A stretch of DNA of 64,000 nucleotides from Globisporangium splendens (Eukaryota > Oomycota > Peronosporomycetes > Pythiales > Pythiaceae). Numbering within the stretch: the first letter of the stretch is position 1; every line of letters starts with the position of its first letter. The stretch is from positions 1,384,706-1,448,705 of the forward strand of contig VFIW01000006.1 in NCBI GenBank assembly GCA_006386115.1, read 5' to 3'. Below, piece after piece: positions 10,207 through 19,914 of this stretch. Under the pieces are notes generated by a model, which was not told where the DNA came from, did not search any database, and saw nothing but the letters and a program-made list of their open reading frames with translations. A program made the position numbers and the translations under genes.

Positions 10207-10770
10207 ATGGCGGAGCCGCACATGAAGACGGCGGGCGTGCCCAAGTACATCCGGCACCAGGACGACGTGCCCACGAACGCCATCACGCCCACGCCCGACG
10301 TGGCCGCCGAGTTCAAGCAGCTCAAGATGCGCCGCAAGTACCGCTTCGTGCTCTTCAAGATCGACGGCGCGCAGATGGTCGTCGACGCCACGGGACCGCC
10401 CAGCGCGGGCTTTGCGGATTTCCTGCACGCGCTGCCGGACTCGGACTGCCGCTATGCCGTGTACGACCACGAGTTCCTCACGTCCGATGGCCGCAAGTCC
10501 AGCAAACTGTTCTTTGTGACATGGTGCGCTTTGAGCATGGGTTTATCTGTGTTGCATTATTTTATACTTACCATTGTGTGTTATGCCAGGATTCCTCAAA
10601 ACTCCAATCCACAGTTTAAGATGGCGTACACGCACGCGAAGAGCACGATCCGCGCGGTCTGCGACGGCGCGCTCGATGTCAACGCGAACACGAAGAAAGA
10701 GATCGAGCAGAGCATGGGGGTGACCTCAGGCGACGCATCCGACTCGGGCAGCGACTTTGAAGACGACTAA
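10207..10770 (+). CDS. ADF/cofilin-family actin-depolymerising protein
   Basis: Exons 10207-10523 and 10590-10770 (66-bp intron) give 165 residues. After an unusual extension of about 25 residues (MAEPHMKTAGVPKYIRHQ) comes the ADF-H fold: TPDVAAEFKQLKMRRKYRFV, FKIDGAQMVVD, CRYAVYDHEF, KLFFVTWIPQNS and KMAYTHAKSTI, the last being the actin-binding helix. Cofilins sever and depolymerise actin filaments in the cytoplasm. Family members often start at the position of PDVAAEF, and the regulatory N-terminal Ser is replaced here by the extension, so Ser-type phospho-control may be absent (inference). The acidic tail SGDASDSGSDFEDD is also unusual. The start was chosen for its AAGATGG context. Confidence 0.5.
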   Translation: MAEPHMKTAGVPKYIRHQDDVPTNAITPTPDVAAEFKQLKMRRKYRFVLFKIDGAQMVVDATGPPSAGFADFLHALPDSDCRYAVYDHEFLTSDGRKSSKLFFVTWCALSMGLSVLHYFILTIVCYARIPQNSNPQFKMAYTHAKSTIRAVCDGALDVNANTKKEIEQSMGVTSGDASDSGSDFEDD

Positions 10771-11046
10771 AGAGAGCACCACACGCGCATCTTCGCGTGC
10801 AGTACAGGAAGACGCCAGTTTACCTTTTTTCTCGGGACATGCGCTTGCTCATGTATATTTTCCCCATTAACCACTCACGCTGTGAATAATGCGAGAATTG
10901 CCATGGCGGAATGGACGCAAAGCATGTTTCGACGTCGAATGGTATCTCTCTATTGCAAATAATACGGCGATGTAGCTGCTGCTGCTGACGATGTCGTCCC
11001 TGCACTTTGCTCACATCGTAGTGACCCAATACGCCTAAATGACAAC

Positions 11047-13989
11047 TTACCCCAGCTTCACGTGCTTCCTCTGCTTCTTCCTCATCGCGAGCATCTGCGA
11101 CTTGAGCGCCAGCTCGGCGTCGCGGTCGAGACGCTTGCGCTCGAGCTCGCGCTGCTCCTGGGCCTCCTGCTCCTCTCGCTTGCGCTTCTCGTTGGTCGCT
11201 TTTTCTACAGCGCGCGTGTGCTTCACGTAAATGAACCGCGTGTACTCCTGCGCGATCATGCGCAGCACAGCGACGGCGGGTCCATTGCGATTCCGAAGGT
11301 ACGCTTGCGCAGTCTCGAGTTTGTGCAGCACGTACGCGTCAAAGGGTCGAATGGTGCGCATCGCTTCGTCAAAATACGCGTCGATCGCCGCTGAGAGCCT
11401 CGCAAGCTCCGATTGTGTTGAGTCTTTTTCTTTTGGAGGAGCAGGAGCAGCTACAGGCGGAACAGAAGCACTTGATGGAGTCGTACTCGGCGCTTTTTCA
11501 GGTGCTGCTCCTGCATCTACGACTGCTTTTAATGCTGCCGCTGCCTCTTCGTGTGGCTCTGCGCTTGCTACTGAGGACGCTGGTTCTTCGGCGGTCGCAT
11601 TATCGTTCGCTTTCGGGTGCGTTTCTGCAGCAGTGGCTTTGGGCGTTGCTGCTGACGCCGTAGGCATTTGGACCGAAGCCGTCGCTGCATTCGACAGTCT
11701 GGCTGCTGCTCCAGCGAGTCGAATGATCTGCGCCACGCATGCGAGCCACTTTGTCGTGCGTTGGACGTTGATGCGCTCCATTTTCGGCGGACCCAGCACC
11801 GGCTGTGCTACAGGGTGCGCCGACTCCACCGCGGCTTGGTTACTACTATCACTGCTATGGGCTTTCGCGCTGCTGCTGGCATCGAGAACACTGCTATTTC
11901 GCTTATTGCTGCGCTGGTTCCGTTCGCTCGCTGCTGGTTTAACTGGAGCTTTGGCGTCGGCTTTCGAAGTTCCTGAAGCGCGTCCAGAGAGCGGAGGCTT
12001 TGCTACAACACCATTGCTATTGCTTGACTTCGGCGCCTCGACAGGATTCTGGAAGCATCCACTTTGGACAAACGCGCTGCTCTTTTTCTCAAACTCGGCG
12101 CGCTTACCCTCTTTCCGAGACGCGATCAGGCCCTGTGCATGGACGTCACTGCGGCAGATGCCGCAGATTATCTCGTCTGAGATCCCGGGCAGACCTTTCG
12201 GCAACTTGATGTCCTTCCACTGTCCATTCCGTACGAGCGCAATGGACGTCAACTTCTTCTTTGTGCTGCTGTTCGACGACGATGATTGCGATTTCGCGGC
12301 AAGCTTGTCGCGTTCCCGCGAATTGGATCGGCGCTTGGTGCATTTCCAGTGCTGCGCGTGCGGCGTCGTCTCGTTGGCGCAATAAAAGAGATGCTGTCGC
12401 TCGTGGAAGGGCTGCGTGCACACGTCGCAGGAGTGCACTTGACACACGGGTCCGGCGTATTTGCCCAAGTACTTTGGCGGGTCAAACGTTTTCTGCAATT
12501 GCTTGACGAGGTCGTTGTCGTCGACCAACTCCTTTATTAACGCTAGTCGAGACTTTGTGGCAGCTCCAGGCGGCGAGTACACAATCTGTAGTTGCGGCGT
12601 GTGGTCGAGGAAGAACTGCATCGCTTGAAGATGCTTCACGTTGTACGCTGGCAGGTCGGCCTTGGACATGCGCAGCCCTTTTCGACAGAGGTCGACGAGC
12701 ACATTGGCGACGGCGCGGCACAATGCAAAGATCGACGGATATGCGCCTGATTCGATGCGTCGCGTGATGGTCTGCAATTTGCTCACAGCGTCGCGTCCAA
12801 TTAATCCAGCAACGGGCGGGGACACGAGCTTGTGCACCACGTCCATGGCGTCGACCTTGTCTCCTTCCGCATGGCGCGCACAGTACGCATGGTACTGCAC
12901 GAGTGGAGACGTGTGCGGCGATCGTCGGATTTCCAAGAAGCCATTGCGCTGGTGCGCGCACATCGCATGGAAGAAGATACCGCAATGGAGCTTCTGACAC
13001 TTTATTCGAGTGCCGTTGGACGAACCGCAGAAACAGCACGCGGCAGGGAATGCGAAATCAAGGGTATCCTGGGTGTCAGCATAGCCTTGATGAGGGGTGT
13101 TCTCCGTTGCGACAGCGGCGTCAGTCTCTTTGTCTTCAGTCGCCAATATCTTAGTGGCATCAACTCCATTTTCCATATTGGACCCCTCTTCCTCTGTAGC
13201 GTCTGCATGGTTCGCACTAGTGTCATCCGCTACGGCGGCGTCACTCTGCTCCTCTCGCGTGTGTGCTTCATCGGCTCCTGGCGCTTCTGCTCTTTGTGCG
13301 TGTATCAGCCGATGCGGATCCCAACGAGCGCACAGCGCATGACCAAAAGTTGATTTATGTTCTTCCTGTTCGTCTGCATCATCCCCGGAATGACCTGCAG
13401 ACAACCACTTGCATGTGTCCACGTGCTTCATCAAATTGCCATTGCTTGGCTGCTCACAAAGCACGCACGCGAGCGTCTCCAGCGCCGTTTCTAGGATCCC
13501 ATGAGCGCAGCAATCACATCTCCACCCAGCATCAACACCGTCACTTGTGTCGGCATTTGCTTCTCGCAGCTCGTTGTCTTGTGCGCTTGATACTGTAATG
13601 TCCGATGATGCGACTCCATAGCAACTGCTGTGCACGGCGACCTGACAGTTGTCGCAGAACTTCATGACATCAATCTCACTGCTCTCGCCACCGCATACTC
13701 GGCATTTCAACGCGGCAGTCGCTGCATCTTCACAACTCGCGATATTTGCTTCGCGCGCGCTTGTATCCGCGTCATCTTCCACGTTGGGCAAGGTTGCTGC
13801 TTTCTCTGCTTGGGGCATCAGCGCGGCGTCGCGCGCTTTCTCCACGAGGAGTCCGCCTTTTCTGTCGCCCTCTGCGCGTGCGGGTGCCGAAGCTTTCGCC
13901 GTGTGGACGGCACACGGTGTGTGTGCGTCTCTGTGTTCCTTGCGCGCAGTGCTTCCCGCCGCGGCGTCGACGTCCATGGGCTCCGCCAT
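11047..13989 (-). CDS. PHD plus extended-PHD chromatin reader (JADE/BRPF-like), single exon
   Basis: The ORF encodes 980 residues with no intron. Starting around residue 95 is a C4HC3 PHD finger (CRVCGGESSEIDVMKFCDNC, then HSSCYGV). It is followed by an extended PHD beginning CVLCEQPSNGNLMKH and closing with HALCARWDP, CCFCGSSNGTRIKC, FHAMCAHQ and YCARHAEG. This PHD-knuckle-ePHD order is that of JADE, BRPF and AF10 proteins, which read histone H3. A long acidic/Ala-rich insert splits the ePHD. A further Cys/His cluster (CDVCTQPFHERQ, ICGICRSDV) lies mid-protein, and the C-terminus is a Lys/Arg/Glu coiled coil. No bromodomain or PWWP is visible. The ATG at 13989 (ACATGG) is preferred to an upstream GTG. 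The long opposite-strand ORFs here are shadows. Confidence 0.5.
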   Translation of the reverse strand: MAEPMDVDAAAGSTARKEHRDAHTPCAVHTAKASAPARAEGDRKGGLLVEKARDAALMPQAEKAATLPNVEDDADTSAREANIASCEDAATAALKCRVCGGESSEIDVMKFCDNCQVAVHSSCYGVASSDITVSSAQDNELREANADTSDGVDAGWRCDCCAHGILETALETLACVLCEQPSNGNLMKHVDTCKWLSAGHSGDDADEQEEHKSTFGHALCARWDPHRLIHAQRAEAPGADEAHTREEQSDAAVADDTSANHADATEEEGSNMENGVDATKILATEDKETDAAVATENTPHQGYADTQDTLDFAFPAACCFCGSSNGTRIKCQKLHCGIFFHAMCAHQRNGFLEIRRSPHTSPLVQYHAYCARHAEGDKVDAMDVVHKLVSPPVAGLIGRDAVSKLQTITRRIESGAYPSIFALCRAVANVLVDLCRKGLRMSKADLPAYNVKHLQAMQFFLDHTPQLQIVYSPPGAATKSRLALIKELVDDNDLVKQLQKTFDPPKYLGKYAGPVCQVHSCDVCTQPFHERQHLFYCANETTPHAQHWKCTKRRSNSRERDKLAAKSQSSSSNSSTKKKLTSIALVRNGQWKDIKLPKGLPGISDEIICGICRSDVHAQGLIASRKEGKRAEFEKKSSAFVQSGCFQNPVEAPKSSNSNGVVAKPPLSGRASGTSKADAKAPVKPAASERNQRSNKRNSSVLDASSSAKAHSSDSSNQAAVESAHPVAQPVLGPPKMERINVQRTTKWLACVAQIIRLAGAAARLSNAATASVQMPTASAATPKATAAETHPKANDNATAEEPASSVASAEPHEEAAAALKAVVDAGAAPEKAPSTTPSSASVPPVAAPAPPKEKDSTQSELARLSAAIDAYFDEAMRTIRPFDAYVLHKLETAQAYLRNRNGPAVAVLRMIAQEYTRFIYVKHTRAVEKATNEKRKREEQEAQEQRELERKRLDRDAELALKSQMLAMRKKQRKHVKLG

Positions 13990-14604
13990 GTTCGCCACCG
14001 TTTTCCACTATTCTGTGCACGCCCGTCGACCTCCCCTTGTGGTCAGTCGGGATGCGCTGCTGCCACTGAACCATACCCTCAGATAGGTCCACTGTTCGCC
14101 ACCGATCGCCTAACTGGGTTGCATATAATGAGTTGATGATGAATAGATAGATGATAGTTTAACTATAAAGGCTTCAAAGCTTGGAATTGTCATGCTATGC
14201 ATTATATACAGGTCTAGAAAGATAAGAGGGTTTATGGAAACCCGTTTGTGATGCGCCACCAACTGAAGTGAGAAGGGCGGGAAAAAACCGAAAAAGCTAT
14301 TTAACAGAAATGGACCATGCGCAACGTCGAAATCCATGGCACAATGCTGTCGTTATGACCATGGACGATCGCGTTGCTGCTGTGTGCAAATTCCCGAATG
14401 AGGAGCAATACGCTCTCGATACGTCGGCGCTGCTCTCCACTTCGAGCCCATACATTTGCTCATATCTGCACGAGTGTTGACGGGAGATCTGCTCGTTTCA
14501 GTGGATCGTTTTCTGTGACAACAATCAACCCATGGAGGAAAATCGCATTCTTTATTTGCTGTTGGCGATGGAGACAAAAAACAACAACAACTCTTGTGGT
14601 GGGT
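13990..14604. other. Intergenic, nothing recognised
   Basis: This holds the promoter of the PHD gene and the 3' UTR of the dioxygenase gene. It is AT-rich around 14120-14320 and shows no coding signal. Confidence 0.5.
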
Positions 14605-16674
14605 CTACGCAAAGTTGCCGTTGGCGACGCGGCGGTTCTTGATGCTCGGGTCGTCGACTGCGAAGCGGTAGCGCAGTGCGTTGAAGCGGCAGTGCGCGTC
14701 GTCGATGTTGATGTACGTGCCCTGCAGGTGGCGCACGCCGTTGGAATCGGCCGTGAACTGGTTGCGGCCGTGGAGGACTCTACAGAGAATACCATTGCGT
14801 TAGCGTGGAGTTGTCAACGAGTAAGGCATTGGTGAGCATGTATGCATTCGTTACCTGCGCTGGTTGAAGATCACAGTGTCGCCTTGCTTGAGCTTGAACT
14901 CGATGAGGAACTTGCCGCCTTCGACGATGTCGTGGAAAATCTTGTACGCTTCGTAGTACGGCTTCACGTCATCGAACGGGACTTTCAAAGGGCCTTCAAA
15001 GGGCGGACTCCAGTGCACAGCGATCACCTGGCGTCATGTAGAATAATGAAATCAATGAGTTCAAAAAATGCGCATGGACAATTTCATCAAATCGTGCGGC
15101 CAAACACACCTCGTCGCGATGGTTGAGCTGAATGTGCGGACGCTGGTATTCCATGATCGCCGGGTTGCTTCGGTTCAAGTGGTGCTTCTTGAACGTCGCG
15201 GGCACGCGACAAAACGTCTCGAAGTGCTTTGGATGCAGGCGACGGAACTCCTGCGCCACCGCAAACACGTCCACGAACGTAGATTCGCCGCCCCGCACAG
15301 TCTCATCGAAGCGCAGCGCGTGGAGAAACTGGAACCCTGGCGGCGATTCGTAGTACGCGAGGTCCAAGTGGTGCTTCAAGTGGTGGGTCGTGTACGCGAT
15401 ATTAACCTACGCCATACACGAAAAAGCAAAGCACACACACATATCTATTCAGTCTTCTCTATTTTGTTACGATTCCGCAATAACAACGGAAACATAAGTA
15501 GCCTTTGTGCGTACTGGGTTTTGCTCGGCCACGACGTCAAAGATATCCCCATACAGGAACCTACACGAATAAAGGTCACACATTGTCAAGCAACAAGAGT
15601 AACATTCGCCATATGCAGCATCAGGAAGAGAACGGCACGTACGAGTGCGACACTGGTGCGATTCGCTCGGCGATTTTCTTCACTTGGCCCTTTTCCGAGG
15701 GCGTGTTTTGCACGACGGCGAGCCCGTTTTCCACAATCTGGTGCAGCAGTCCAAAGAGCCCTCGGTCGTCTTCCGTGTCCATGACCTCGGCATACTCGGA
15801 CGTCGGGATCGGCGCGCTTGGGAGCAGCATGGTCGTCGTGAGGTCCTTCGCGTTCTGGTCGAGCGTCGCGTTGGAGTAGCAGTTCTCGCGGAGCCATGAC
15901 CATGGGAAAGAACTCTTGTGGCCGCTGCCAGCCCAGACGATGTTGACCGTGCTGCCCTTAACTACACACACAAAGAACATCGTGGGATAATGTTCGTCAT
16001 ACAAATGCGACAATGTGCCCTTAAAGTGAGCGCGTGAGGGTGAAAACTCACTGAAGATGTCTTCGATTTCCAGGTCCGGGTCGATGTCCGAGCTGTTCAC
16101 GAGGCGCTGGCCAGTCTCATGCTGGCATTCGGAGCACAGACACCACGAGCGCAGGTGCATCAAGTGGAAGCGGCTGATTCGTCCGTCGGTCCACTTGAGC
16201 GAGATGTAGTCGCGCGTCTGGATGTCCATGCCAAGCAACTGGACACAAAAGCACATACACGCAACAGAGAGAGAGAGAGAGATCATCAGCACGCAATTGC
16301 CATTGCGCTTATCTGGCCCTTCGACTTCCAGTACACATTTGTGGTCATACCCCAAGCGGTTCAGCACCCAAGTCGAGGCGTTCCTGAGTGATAAACTCAT
16401 TCGTCGCAAAGCCCCGTCTCGGCGCCAACCACGCCGTCGAACACGCAGCTGCAGCATACAAACGAAGCACACACCAACAAGTACATCAGCACGTCACTCA
16501 CAGAGCGCACACATTAACCATCCAGAGCCATACACAGACGAAGTCAATGCTCTCCCCACCTGACGCAGCATGACAGAGTCCTTGCGGCGCCAGCGCACGC
16601 GCCGAGAGCGAGGAAACTCCCACTGCAGCAGCAGCGGTGGCACGCGGCAACGCTCGCGAGATCACCGCACGCAT
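14605..16674 (-). CDS. Gamma-butyrobetaine/trimethyllysine-type 2-oxoglutarate dioxygenase, mitochondrial
   Basis: Eight exons (16674-16560, 16448-16351, 16238-16052, 15961-15643, 15560-15515, 15406-15110, 15027-14855, 14779-14605) sum to 469 residues. The N-terminus is basic and Ala/Ser-rich and ends APRRGFAT, a likely mitochondrial presequence. The N-terminal domain has the BBOX Zn pattern (CLCSEC). The catalytic jelly roll shows the Fe(II) triad: H-x-D in KHHLDLAYYESPPGFQ and the distal His in VLHGRNQF, with a C-terminal Arg-rich strand. The family hydroxylates gamma-butyrobetaine or trimethyllysine in carnitine synthesis; the two activities cannot be told apart here. The fifth exon is only 46 bases (YGDIFDVVAEQNP). 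Intron 2 contains a (CT)n tract near its 3' splice site. Confidence 0.5.
16266..16284. repeat. (GA)n microsatellite inside an intron of the dioxygenase gene
   Basis: On the coding strand this is a CT run shortly upstream of the acceptor of intron 2, so it may double as polypyrimidine tract. Confidence 0.5.
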
Positions 16675-17255
16675 GGCTCGGACAAGAGGCTCTCTACAAT
16701 GAGTGACGAGGAGGAGGAGGAGGGAGCGCACGACGAACGGGCGGACGGCGCGGCTGGCGATGTGGAAGGGAAATGATCCACGCGCTCACCCAAGTGCATC
16801 TGTGACGCGGTTGAGGATTACGCATGATGCTGCATAGCTCATGCGAGGCTGTGACGTAACTGAGAGTCAGGTTTCCATCACTTATCTGATAGCTAGGAGG
16901 GTAGGAACCAGCGACACATACTGTGGTTGAAGAAGGATAACGTAAAACAGTTGATGGCCAATGTGAACCGATCCAGCGTTCCTGATGAGGCAGCGGGACC
17001 CCATCCATCTCGACAGCAAGTTCGTCGACCATTGGCTTGAGCTGGCGACAGAAACAAGTGAAGACGTAGCATGCTGGGTAAAGCCGACGTCCTCTACGCC
17101 AAGAGCGTGTATGTCCACTTGAGCTCACATTGATTTGACGAAAAGCGACAACGGGTAGCATCGGATCCATGTTGATCAAATTCAATCACTCGCGTGTTCT
17201 GTTCCTGACAATCGCACAGAACTTCTCTCATTTTCAACTTCGAGTTTTAGTGGAA
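16675..17255. other. Intergenic, nothing recognised
   Basis: Promoter side of the dioxygenase gene and of the 127-aa duplicated gene. It has an acidic-looking GAG run at 16705-16725 but no supported ORF. Confidence 0.5.
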
Positions 17256-17741
17256 ATGAACTATGGTCCAGCGTACGACGTGGAAGAAGCCGTGCGCGTT
17301 GCAGCAGCTCGCGCTGTGGAGGCCAGAAAGCTCAAGCGCTTTCAAGAGTATTCCGCTGCCTGGTCAATGCTCGACAACTTGACCGAGAGGTTCCCCGACG
17401 CGAGTAGATCCGGAGGTGCGAGGAATCCGGAATATCGTGCTTGCTTTGGTCGAATTAATCGGGCAGCCAAGAACGAAGACGATGCAGACAAGATGCTTGC
17501 TGATGCTGAAGAAGTCCATTCGGCGGCCATGTGGACCTGCAAGCAAAGTGCGCATCTAGATTGTGCTTCGTTGAGACTTGGACGCGCTGTTCTCGTGTGT
17601 TCTAATGCTGCTGTAATGTGTTCTGCTTTTGCCAAAAATGATAGAAAAAGTCGTGAATGCGCTGTTCTTTTCGTGGTGGCAACAGGATCTGAAATACGTG
17701 CGTGATGGCGTGAGCGCGCTGAAGAAACACGCTTGAGCGAA
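17254..17741. repeat. Left arm of a near-identical inverted duplication
   Basis: This block matches 22652-23139 in reverse complement. Within the 450 bases compared base by base there is no gap, and I find only two substitutions, so it is a very recent copy or a gene-converted pair. Similarity stops abruptly just before the ATG and just after the stop codon. Confidence 0.5.
17256..17736 (+). CDS. Hypothetical 127-aa protein, duplicated gene copy A
   Basis: Two exons, 17256-17547 and 17645-17736, split by a 97-bp intron (GTGCGC...GATAG), give 127 residues. An unspliced ORF also exists but loses the convincing C-terminus FFSWWQQDLKYVRDGVSALK. The protein is helical and charged (DVEEAVRVAAARAVEARKLK, EYSAAWSMLDNLTERFPDAS) with one Cys near the splice junction; no signal peptide or TM segment. 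I do not recognise the family; a loose resemblance of the AAW-x-LDNL region to CP12-like proteins is too weak to use. Copy B at 22657-23137 differs only by Gly/Asp in ACFGRIN and Arg/Gln in NRAAK. Intron and splice sites are identical in both copies. Confidence 0.5.
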
Positions 17742-18376
17742 GCGAGGACATCCTTGCGCCAAACTTTACTGCCGATTTTTGTTCTGCATATTGGCGTTTG
17801 CTTCTCTCTTTTTCGTGTCGTGGTGACGGATCATGGACACCAGCACAACAGTGAATCATTTGGATCGTTAGCGTGACACGCTGCACATGGTAATAACAAA
17901 ATGACGAAGCGTTACTTCGAAATGCAACTTACATGCTAGCAATTGCAGTGTTGGTCTTCATCCAATTGCATCCTCAGCAGAGCACAGTGAGTGTGTTACA
18001 TTCCCCACTTCATTGCACACATGCGCTTTCGATTTGTTGTGTTAATGAAGTGGAGCACTTGGTCGCTGCTCGTGGAGGATGCTTGATCAAGATTTCGCAC
18101 GTCATAGGAGCATAAAACCTTATTCTTGCCACTAAAAGCCTCTGCTTCACGCATTCTAAGCTTTCCAGCTCTCAAGCACTCACCATATACACCATGTATG
18201 CTGCACAAGACGTCAGACTGCGCAATTGCTTTGATTTATTTAGTGCTGCATCTCTTCCGCTATCTCACTCACTCTCTCGAATACACATGTGCATTCCATT
18301 CTCAAGAAGCGATGCAACTAGCAGATACGCTCGAACATGCGTGTATGTCGAAGGAAAACAGGGTACGACAAAGTTG
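17737..18376. other. Intergenic, nothing recognised
   Basis: Between the 3' ends of the duplicated gene and the trehalose-phosphatase gene. No domain-bearing ORF on either strand. Confidence 0.5.
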
Positions 18377-19536
18377 CTATGCGTTGCTGGATTTCTCCAC
18401 TTTGTCGCTCTCGTGCTCGACGAGCTTCTCGAGAAACTGCCGCACTTCGTTCGTGTCGTGCAGCGTAAAGTATGCTCCGGTCGATGTGCTGTGCTCCGTC
18501 ACGATAATGCCCATGCCTGCATACAACAAAAAAAGCAACCACACACATAAGCAGCAGCACAAGAAAGCAGCAATGCATTTTATGGCGTCACGCACCCTTT
18601 CGTTTGTCCGACGTGCGGAACACATCAAACGCGTCCTCGTCCGTGGTATCGTCGCCAATGTAGATCGTAAATACTTCCTCGTGCTGGTCCAATCCGAGTG
18701 CTTGCAGCAGCCACACGAGTGCTTTGCCCTTGTTCCAGTCGATCTTGGGCTTGAACTCAAACACCATCTTGCCTCGGTTGCATCTGCAGATCAAAAACGC
18801 ACGTGACGTCCAAATACAATGCATTGTTGTTGTGTATGCAGTAATCTGTCTTTTGCTCACCGAATGTTGGGGTGCTGGCTGCCGACGGCTTCCGCGATCT
18901 CGGTAATCTTGTCATGATACGCTGGGTCAACGTTTCTATATGACCATCACATCAATTGCACCCATCTCATTAGAAAACAACACGAAATGGCGAGGTAATC
19001 AGATCATGAACCGAATGACAAAAAGCATACCTGTAATGCATCGAGACCGAAAAGACGTTGTCTTCGACTTGCGCCTTCGGGATGTCCGCAATGCGTTCAG
19101 CGAGGGCGTCGTGCAATTCACGCAGGTCGTTCACGAACTCCGACGCGACCTGGTTCTTGATCGTCGTACCGTTCGGCCCCGCGATGTCAAATCCGTGGCT
19201 GCCGGCGTAGTACAACTCGGGGATGCCGACAAACTTTTGGATCTTGTCGAGCGAGCGGCCGCTGATCACGCCCGTCGTGAACTTGCCACGCACCTTCTCC
19301 AGCGTTGCGCGCGTCTGCGACGGGAGCAGCGCGCTCGCGGGGTCGCTCACGATCGGCGTCAGCGTGCCGTCGTAGTCGAGGAACACGACGATGCGGTGGT
19401 TCTTGAAGTGCGCCTGCTGCAGGAAGCTGAAGTTCTCGAGCGCGTTCGCGTGCGACACCGACAGCCGCTGGCGGCGCTCACCCAGTGGCGCGTGCGCGTG
19501 CGTGGAGGCTGCGGAGGAGGTCGCGGCGGCGGCCAT
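18377..19536 (-). CDS. Trehalose-6-phosphate phosphatase (stand-alone HAD enzyme)
   Basis: Four exons (19536-19031, 18935-18861, 18783-18596, 18516-18377) give 302 residues. HAD motifs are all present: [12 protein letters not shown], with the two catalytic Asp; [14 protein letters not shown], the Lys of [23 protein letters not shown]. The cap region carries AGSHGFDI. The enzyme dephosphorylates trehalose-6-phosphate to trehalose, a stress sugar and carbon reserve. It is not fused to a TPS domain, unlike many plant and oomycete homologues. The ATG at 19536 (AAAATGG) starts an Ala-rich leader; an in-frame ATG at 19677 would add 47 residues but is less well placed. RIB7 lies upstream on the same strand. 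Confidence 0.5.
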
Positions 19537-19914
19537 TTTTGAAAATGTAACTTCGAGTGTCCATCGGCTGATGCCGATGGGTTGACGACCCTGCAGGCGG
19601 GCATGAGGCAGCAAGCGCCCATCAACTGCTACGTCTCGCGAGCTCACTGTGCCACTTTCTGCGAAAATAACAGACATAACAGTCAATTCTTTTTTGAATT
19701 GTCGCGCTCTTCATCCCCCTTTATACGGAACCCTATATCGATTAGTTGAGTGATAAATAGCACTTGACAGAGAGTTCTTCACAGCAATGCTTATCTAAGA
19801 ATGTGATGCATCAAATTATACGGGGATCTAAGCATATGTAATTGAGTTCATTTATATTGAGAGAGAAAGCAGCACACGCAGTCAAAATGGTGGGTGCCAA
19901 TTAAAAAGCGTGTT
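19537..19914. other. Intergenic, 5' region of the trehalose-phosphatase gene
   Basis: AT-rich (19740-19900) with no supported gene; contains the 3' UTR of RIB7 and the promoter of the phosphatase gene. Confidence 0.5.

Noticed and set aside
11231..12385. A 384-codon plus-strand open frame antisense to the PHD gene
   Set aside because: Low-complexity Ala/Ser/Arg composition, no domain, no splice-consistent partner; it mirrors the GC-rich codons of the PHD gene.
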